In this document: positions 7,783 through 10,609 of the stretch, in pieces
Layout: each line of letters starts with the position of its first letter
Numbering within the stretch: position 1 is the first letter of the stretch
NCBI GenBank assembly: GCA_028715665.1
Contig: JAQURI010000046.1
Coordinates: forward strand, 1 to 10,609
Reading direction: 5' to 3'
Source of the DNA: Candidatus Ratteibacteria bacterium
GTDB lineage: Bacteria > CAIJMQ01
DNA: 10,609 nucleotides
The notes under the pieces: generated by a model
The model's input: only the letters and a program-made list of their open reading frames with translations
Told to the model about the DNA's origin: nothing
Databases searched by the model: none
Program-made: the position numbers and the translations under genes

Positions 7783-8583
7783 CTATTCCAATTTCCCTTT
7801 TCTGTAGGCACCAATATATTCCATGCAATATTCGTCAAAGCCCGCAACAGCCCGGGCGGACAAAAGTGTGTTCATCATCCCCGGTTCTGTCGGGTCAATA
7901 ATCGCGCCGTCGCAACCCGCTTCAATCAACATTGCGAAGAAAACTTTATTTAAATTATTTCGTTGGGGCAATCCGAATGATATATTCGAAAGTCCGAAAC
8001 ATAGATGAGCGCCTGGAAACTCCTTTTTTATAGCTCTTACCGTTTCCAAAACAATCCGTGCCTGCATGGGCTCGGTGGATATAGGTCTTACCAACGTATC
8101 TATATATATTCTGTCTTGGACAATGCCCTCCGCCCCCAACAGTTTTACCATATTTCTTGCTATATTCATCCTCCCATCAAAATCGGACGGCATACCGCTA
8201 TCATCCATAGTAAGCACGGTTACAGCCGTAGAGTATTTTTTTACTATGGGAAGAATTTCGTTTATCTTGTTTTTTTCGGCTGTAATGGAATTGACTATGG
8301 TTTTTTCCCGATTACAAATTCCAAGCCCTTCTTCAATAACTTTCCCATTCGCGGAATCGAAAACCAAAGGCAGTTCGGTGGCTTTGGAAACTACGTTGGT
8401 CAACCAAATCATGTCTTCTATCTCTTTTTGCGGATCGCCTCCGGCATTAATATCTATATGAGTAGCTCCAGCTTTTTCCTGTTTGGTCACTTCCGAAATT
8501 ATAAATTCCCGATTCCTTTTCCAAACCTCTTCTCTTATTTTCTTCCTCGTCATATTGATTCTCTCGGCAATGACTGTGAACAT
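7783..8583 (-). CDS. Methyltetrahydrofolate methyltransferase, pterin-binding domain (AcsE / MetH folate-module type)
   Basis: A stand-alone pterin-binding TIM barrel of 266 residues, close to the length of AcsE-type enzymes. These transfer the methyl group of methyltetrahydrofolate to a corrinoid protein; the same domain is the second module of MetH. Visible motifs are VIAERIN (4-10), HIDINAGG (42-49), FDSANGKVIEEGL (75-87), NSITAEK (98-104), LTMDDSGMP (124-132), IYIDTLVRPI, and FGLSNISFGLP followed by NLNKVFFAMLIEAGCDGAI. ATG 8583 has a strong GGAGG seven bases upstream, sitting against the stop of the homocysteine methyltransferase gene 11 bp away. With that neighbour and a B12 importer downstream, the folate half of a split methionine synthase is the best reading. 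A Wood-Ljungdahl methyltransferase is the main alternative and cannot be excluded by sequence. Confidence 0.88.
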   Translation of the reverse strand: MFTVIAERINMTRKKIREEVWKRNREFIISEVTKQEKAGATHIDINAGGDPQKEIEDMIWLTNVVSKATELPLVFDSANGKVIEEGLGICNREKTIVNSITAEKNKINEILPIVKKYSTAVTVLTMDDSGMPSDFDGRMNIARNMVKLLGAEGIVQDRIYIDTLVRPISTEPMQARIVLETVRAIKKEFPGAHLCFGLSNISFGLPQRNNLNKVFFAMLIEAGCDGAIIDPTEPGMMNTLLSARAVAGFDEYCMEYIGAYRKGKLE

Positions 8584-8594
8584 CTTAAATCCTC

Positions 8595-9506
8595 CTACTT
8601 TATCTGCTTTTTACTAAAATACTCATCTACCCTTTCTCTTATTCCTTTTATATGTTCGGGGGTAGTTCCGCAACAACCCCCGATTATTTTCGCGCCAGCA
8701 CCGATAAGCCCTGGAATAAAAGAAGTTATTTCTTCCGGCGTTTGAGGATAAACGATTTTTTTGTCTTTTAACAAAGGAAGTCCGGCATTAGGTTTTATCC
8801 ACAACGGCAAAGATGTAAATTTTTTCATCGTCCTTGCAACATCTATCATGTCTTCAATAGTAACAGAGCCGCAATTTGCTCCGATTATGTCGATTTTTTT
8901 ATTTATAAAAGTCTTTACGACCTGTTCCGGAGATAATCCCATCATTGTCGCAAATCCTTTGTGCCCCTTATTGAAACTAAAACTTATGCCGACAGGCAAC
9001 GATGAAATTTTCCTGACTGCTTCGAGAGCACATAAAGCCTCCTTTGCATCGCTCATTGTTTCGATAATTATCCCGTCAGGTTTGCCTTCTACAAGCCCTT
9101 TAACTTGTTCTGAAAAAACTTCTATAAAATCGGTTTCATCGAAAGTTCCCAACGGTTTCAAAAGTTCACCGGTAGGGCCTATGGAAGCAAAAACCAAATA
9201 ATCGCCCGCTTCTTTCTTTGACAACTTTACTCCTATCTTATTAATCCCTTTGATATCTCCGCTAAATCCAGCTCGTTTCAACTTCAACCTGTTTGCACCG
9301 AAGGTATTGGTAAGGATAATGTCAGCTCCCGCATAAATATAATCATGGGCTATCTCTTCAACAAGATAAGGATTATTTAAATTGCAAACTTCGGGGTAAT
9401 TACCTTCCCCAAGCCCTCTTTTTATCAACTCCGTTCCCCAAGCACCATCAGCAACGAGCACTTTTTTTTCTTTTAAAAGTTTTTGTAATTTGTTCATGGT
9501 GGTCAT
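8595..9506 (-). CDS. Homocysteine S-methyltransferase domain protein (split MetH first module)
   Basis: A zinc-dependent methyltransferase barrel of 303 residues, equivalent to the N-terminal homocysteine-binding module of MetH. It starts with VLVADGAWGTELIKRGL (16-32) and has ADIILTNTFGANRLKL (61-76). The expected zinc cysteines are present: Cys212 in GANCGS, and Cys278 and Cys279 in GGCCGTTPEHI. It stops soon after the barrel, so there is no fused folate, B12-binding or reactivation domain, and no reductase domain as in YitJ-type fusions. ATG 9506 or ATG 9497 may be the start; neither has a good Shine-Dalgarno. The gap from the pseudopilin stop is 47 bp, with no convincing terminator hairpin. 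Methyl transfer to homocysteine via a separate corrinoid protein is the likely role; another thiol acceptor is possible. Confidence 0.9.
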   Translation of the reverse strand: MTTMNKLQKLLKEKKVLVADGAWGTELIKRGLGEGNYPEVCNLNNPYLVEEIAHDYIYAGADIILTNTFGANRLKLKRAGFSGDIKGINKIGVKLSKKEAGDYLVFASIGPTGELLKPLGTFDETDFIEVFSEQVKGLVEGKPDGIIIETMSDAKEALCALEAVRKISSLPVGISFSFNKGHKGFATMMGLSPEQVVKTFINKKIDIIGANCGSVTIEDMIDVARTMKKFTSLPLWIKPNAGLPLLKDKKIVYPQTPEEITSFIPGLIGAGAKIIGGCCGTTPEHIKGIRERVDEYFSKKQIK

Positions 9507-9553
9507 TTTACAATCTTAAATGTTTTTTAACAACAATCTGTCTCATATTAAAA

Positions 9554-10351
9554 CTATTGCCTATCATAAAAAGTATTATCTGTTCCTACAAAACCGATAT
9601 TATTACTTCTGAAAATCTCTACCGGATATGTCCATCCACTAACAGTACAGGAATCCATTGTCCTCTGTTCTACATGACTATCGCAAAATAGAATATTAGA
9701 CATATTACTATGCCTAAAATGAGTACTTGGGTCCGAATTAATTCCCCAAAATTCATACATAGGTGCTTCTACAAAAGAGTACTCAACAATGTTTCCTTGC
9801 CCATCAGCGCTAAGAGAAGCACAATCAGCAAGCATTATAGTTTGAGACGGATTCATTATCTGAGAACCCGTAGAAGGAATTTCCATATTATCCGTAGAAC
9901 CGCCTACATATTGAGCATTATATCCATATCCCCCACAACCGGCTTCAAATCCCATAAGATAATCTATAAAAGTAGGACATTCTTTAATCTCCCCCGTACC
10001 AAGATAACTATATATAGGTCCTCTTGTTGGATCAAAGGGTTCCGATACATTATTCCTTTCACCATGCCACCTCATAAGATTAGCAGTCATAATATCCGCA
10101 GCAGCAGGTGGATACCAGCCGTCCCATTCATTCTGATATTCTAACAGTGCAAGAGCTATTTGTTTTTGATTTGATTTGCAAACAGCCGCCCTTGCTTTTT
10201 CTCTTGCTTGATGCAAAGCGGGAAGAAGAATCGCAGAAATTATGCCGATAATAGCTACAACAACTAAAAGTTCTATTAATGTAAACCCCCACACCAAATA
10301 TTTTGGTGCGGGGATAAACCTTTGGGCAGGACTTAATGTTTTAAAGTTCAT
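9554..10351 (-). CDS. Pseudopilin-like protein with prepilin-type leader and H-X9-D(S) motif
   Basis: A 265-residue protein with a class III prepilin N-terminus: the leader ends at Gly22, followed by FTLIELLVVVAIIGIISAILLPAL, with the conserved Glu at mature position 5 (Glu27). Prepilin peptidase would cleave after Gly22. The region after the membrane helix (AREKARAAVCKSNQKQIALALLEYQNEWDGWYPP) is that of the large pseudopilin family of the Planctomycetes/Lentisphaerae/Omnitrophota type. Near the C-terminus, His214 followed by nine residues, Asp224 and Ser225 matches the H-X9-DG motif of that family, with Ser replacing Gly. ATG 10351 has an excellent GAGGAGGT site. It is the first gene after the cobalamin riboswitch. 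Its function is unknown: such proteins may be type II secretion or surface-fibre subunits, and nothing in the sequence shows B12 binding. Confidence 0.9.
   Translation of the reverse strand: MNFKTLSPAQRFIPAPKYLVWGFTLIELLVVVAIIGIISAILLPALHQAREKARAAVCKSNQKQIALALLEYQNEWDGWYPPAAADIMTANLMRWHGERNNVSEPFDPTRGPIYSYLGTGEIKECPTFIDYLMGFEAGCGGYGYNAQYVGGSTDNMEIPSTGSQIMNPSQTIMLADCASLSADGQGNIVEYSFVEAPMYEFWGINSDPSTHFRHSNMSNILFCDSHVEQRTMDSCTVSGWTYPVEIFRSNNIGFVGTDNTFYDRQ
10287..10313. repeat. 27-bp palindrome inside the pseudopilin leader
   Basis: Arms CCCCACACCAAA (10287-10298) and TTTGGTGCGGGG (10302-10313) pair over 12 positions with one G-T wobble around a three-base loop. Read on the minus strand it encodes leader residues 13-22 (from Ile13 to the cleavage-site Gly22), directly before FTLIE. 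The plus-strand 13-mer at 10286-10298 (CCCCCACACCAAA) is the exact reverse complement of 5039-5051 in the intergenic inverted-repeat element, so this looks like one member of a dispersed palindromic family. Confidence 0.7.
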
Positions 10352-10354
10352 CGT

Positions 10355-10363
10355 AACCTCCTC
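10355..10363 (-). promoter_or_regulatory. Shine-Dalgarno site of the pseudopilin gene
   Basis: GAGGAGGTT on the minus strand, three bases before ATG 10351, is the best ribosome site of the operon and fixes the start. It can also pair over nine bases (one G-U) with AACCUUCUC at 10407-10399, so it is probably the switch target of the upstream riboswitch. Confidence 0.75.
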
Positions 10364-10461
10364 ATTTTATGATTTTTATCAAAGGACAGACTTCGCTTGA
10401 GAAGGTTTAGACAACAAAAATCACACCTCCTTTCCACGAAGAAAGTCTGCGATTTTTTTCT
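10364..10461 (-). promoter_or_regulatory. Riboswitch expression platform with competing pairings
   Basis: The RNA between the aptamer and the ribosome site holds mutually exclusive helices. The anti-SD AACCUUCUC (10407-10399) can pair with the true Shine-Dalgarno (10363-10355), or with an upstream Shine-Dalgarno look-alike AGGAGGU (10431-10425). UGUGAUUUUU (10425-10416) can pair upstream with AAAAAUCGCA (10457-10448, one G-U), or its UGAUUUUU part can pair downstream with AAAAAUCA (10377-10370). CAGACUU (10449-10443) can also pair with AAGUCUG (10393-10387). No hairpin with a clean U-tract is seen, so translational control is more likely than termination. All pairings were found by eye. Confidence 0.55.
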
Positions 10462-10492
10462 TTCAGGGAATATCCTGGCTTGAGAAATTCCA

Positions 10493-10511
10493 CTCCGACG
10501 TTACGTCGGAG
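10493..10511. repeat. Perfect hairpin in a variable arm of the riboswitch
   Basis: CTCCGACG and CGTCGGAG form a perfect 8-bp stem around TTA. It lies just upstream, in RNA sense, of the B12 box. Its core closely resembles the second hairpin at 10538-10554, suggesting one palindrome type used twice. Confidence 0.75.
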
Positions 10512-10537
10512 CAAACCTAATCACCCTCGCCTTCCCC

Positions 10538-10554
10538 CCCGACGTAATGTCGGG
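10538..10554. repeat. Second ACGTCGG-type hairpin within the riboswitch
   Basis: CCCGAC and GTCGGG pair over six bases around GTAAT, between the conserved GCCACU and GGGAAGGC blocks. The plus-strand core CCGACGTAATGTCGG differs at two positions from CCGACGTTACGTCGG in the neighbouring hairpin. Confidence 0.7.
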
Positions 10555-10609
10555 AAGTGGCTCGTTTAAAGGGCTTTCGTCCTTCTCTCACAGTAGCGGG
10601 ACTGCCGCC

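Larger units (their letters stand above)
10462..10609 (-). ncRNA. Cobalamin (B12) riboswitch aptamer, 5' end outside the window
   Basis: Read on the minus strand from the right edge, conserved blocks of the cobalamin riboswitch occur in order: GGCAGUCCCGCUACUGUGA (from 10607), GAAGGA, GCCACU (10563-10558), GGGGGAAGGC (10539-10530), and the B12 box AAGCCAGGAUA (10481-10471). The 5' segments with the GGGAA and GGUGAAA-type blocks must lie beyond 10609. It directly precedes the operon holding two corrinoid methyltransferase modules and a BtuFCD-like importer, matching the usual targets of this switch, which lowers expression when cobalamin is bound. Two stable hairpins fill its variable arms. 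Confidence 0.92.

Noticed and set aside
8005..8745. 246-codon plus-strand open frame
   Set aside because: It lies wholly opposite the pterin-binding and homocysteine methyltransferase genes, which have clear family motifs. Its translation shows no recognisable domain.
10493..10554. The two GC-rich hairpins as transcription terminators of an upstream gene
   Set aside because: Neither is followed by a T-run on either strand, and both lie between conserved blocks of the cobalamin aptamer.

Overview
Eleven genes, all on the minus strand and tightly packed, form two consecutive transcription units in an AT-rich genome. The first gene of the right-hand unit (9554-10351) is a long pseudopilin-like protein with an H-X9-D(S) motif. 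That protein type is abundant in Planctomycetes/Verrucomicrobia/Lentisphaerae/Omnitrophota-like bacteria. Together with the peptidoglycan genes and the anaerobe-style corrinoid methyltransferase modules, it suggests an uncultivated, probably anaerobic, peptidoglycan-containing bacterium near that assemblage. The phylum assignment is inference only.

Unit 1, read from the right edge (10609 down to 5074), is a vitamin B12 regulon. It begins with a cobalamin riboswitch whose 5' part lies outside the window (aptamer 10462-10609 and beyond; expression platform 10355-10461). Next come the pseudopilin gene, a homocysteine S-methyltransferase module, a methyltetrahydrofolate (pterin-binding) methyltransferase module, and a BtuF-BtuC-BtuD type ABC importer. 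The two methyltransferases look like separate pieces of a split cobalamin-dependent methionine synthase. The importer supplies the cofactor, and the riboswitch would lower expression when cobalamin is plentiful. The corrinoid-binding module is not in this window. No clear terminator or second promoter separates the pseudopilin gene from the B12 genes, so the pseudopilin appears to belong to the B12 regulon, which is unexpected.

The gap between the units (about 4767-5073) holds no gene. It contains a 114-bp nested inverted-repeat element (4938-5051) just after the importer ATPase gene, then a consensus promoter (4788-4815) reading into mraZ and a three-copy TGG-type MraZ operator (4761-4785) at the predicted transcription start.

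Unit 2 (4766 down to the left edge) is the start of a division and cell wall (dcw) cluster in the canonical order mraZ, rsmH, ftsL, ftsI, murE, with murE cut by the window edge. The autoregulator MraZ, the 16S rRNA methyltransferase RsmH, the divisome proteins FtsL and FtsI, and the mDAP/Lys-adding ligase MurE would be co-expressed for septal peptidoglycan synthesis.

Several short repeats are not explained by the genes. A 27-bp palindrome in the pseudopilin leader shares 13 bases exactly with an arm of the 114-bp element. Two related ACGTCGG hairpins sit in the riboswitch, and a degenerate heptamer repeat lies over the btuF start. All plus-strand open frames examined look like shadows of minus-strand genes.
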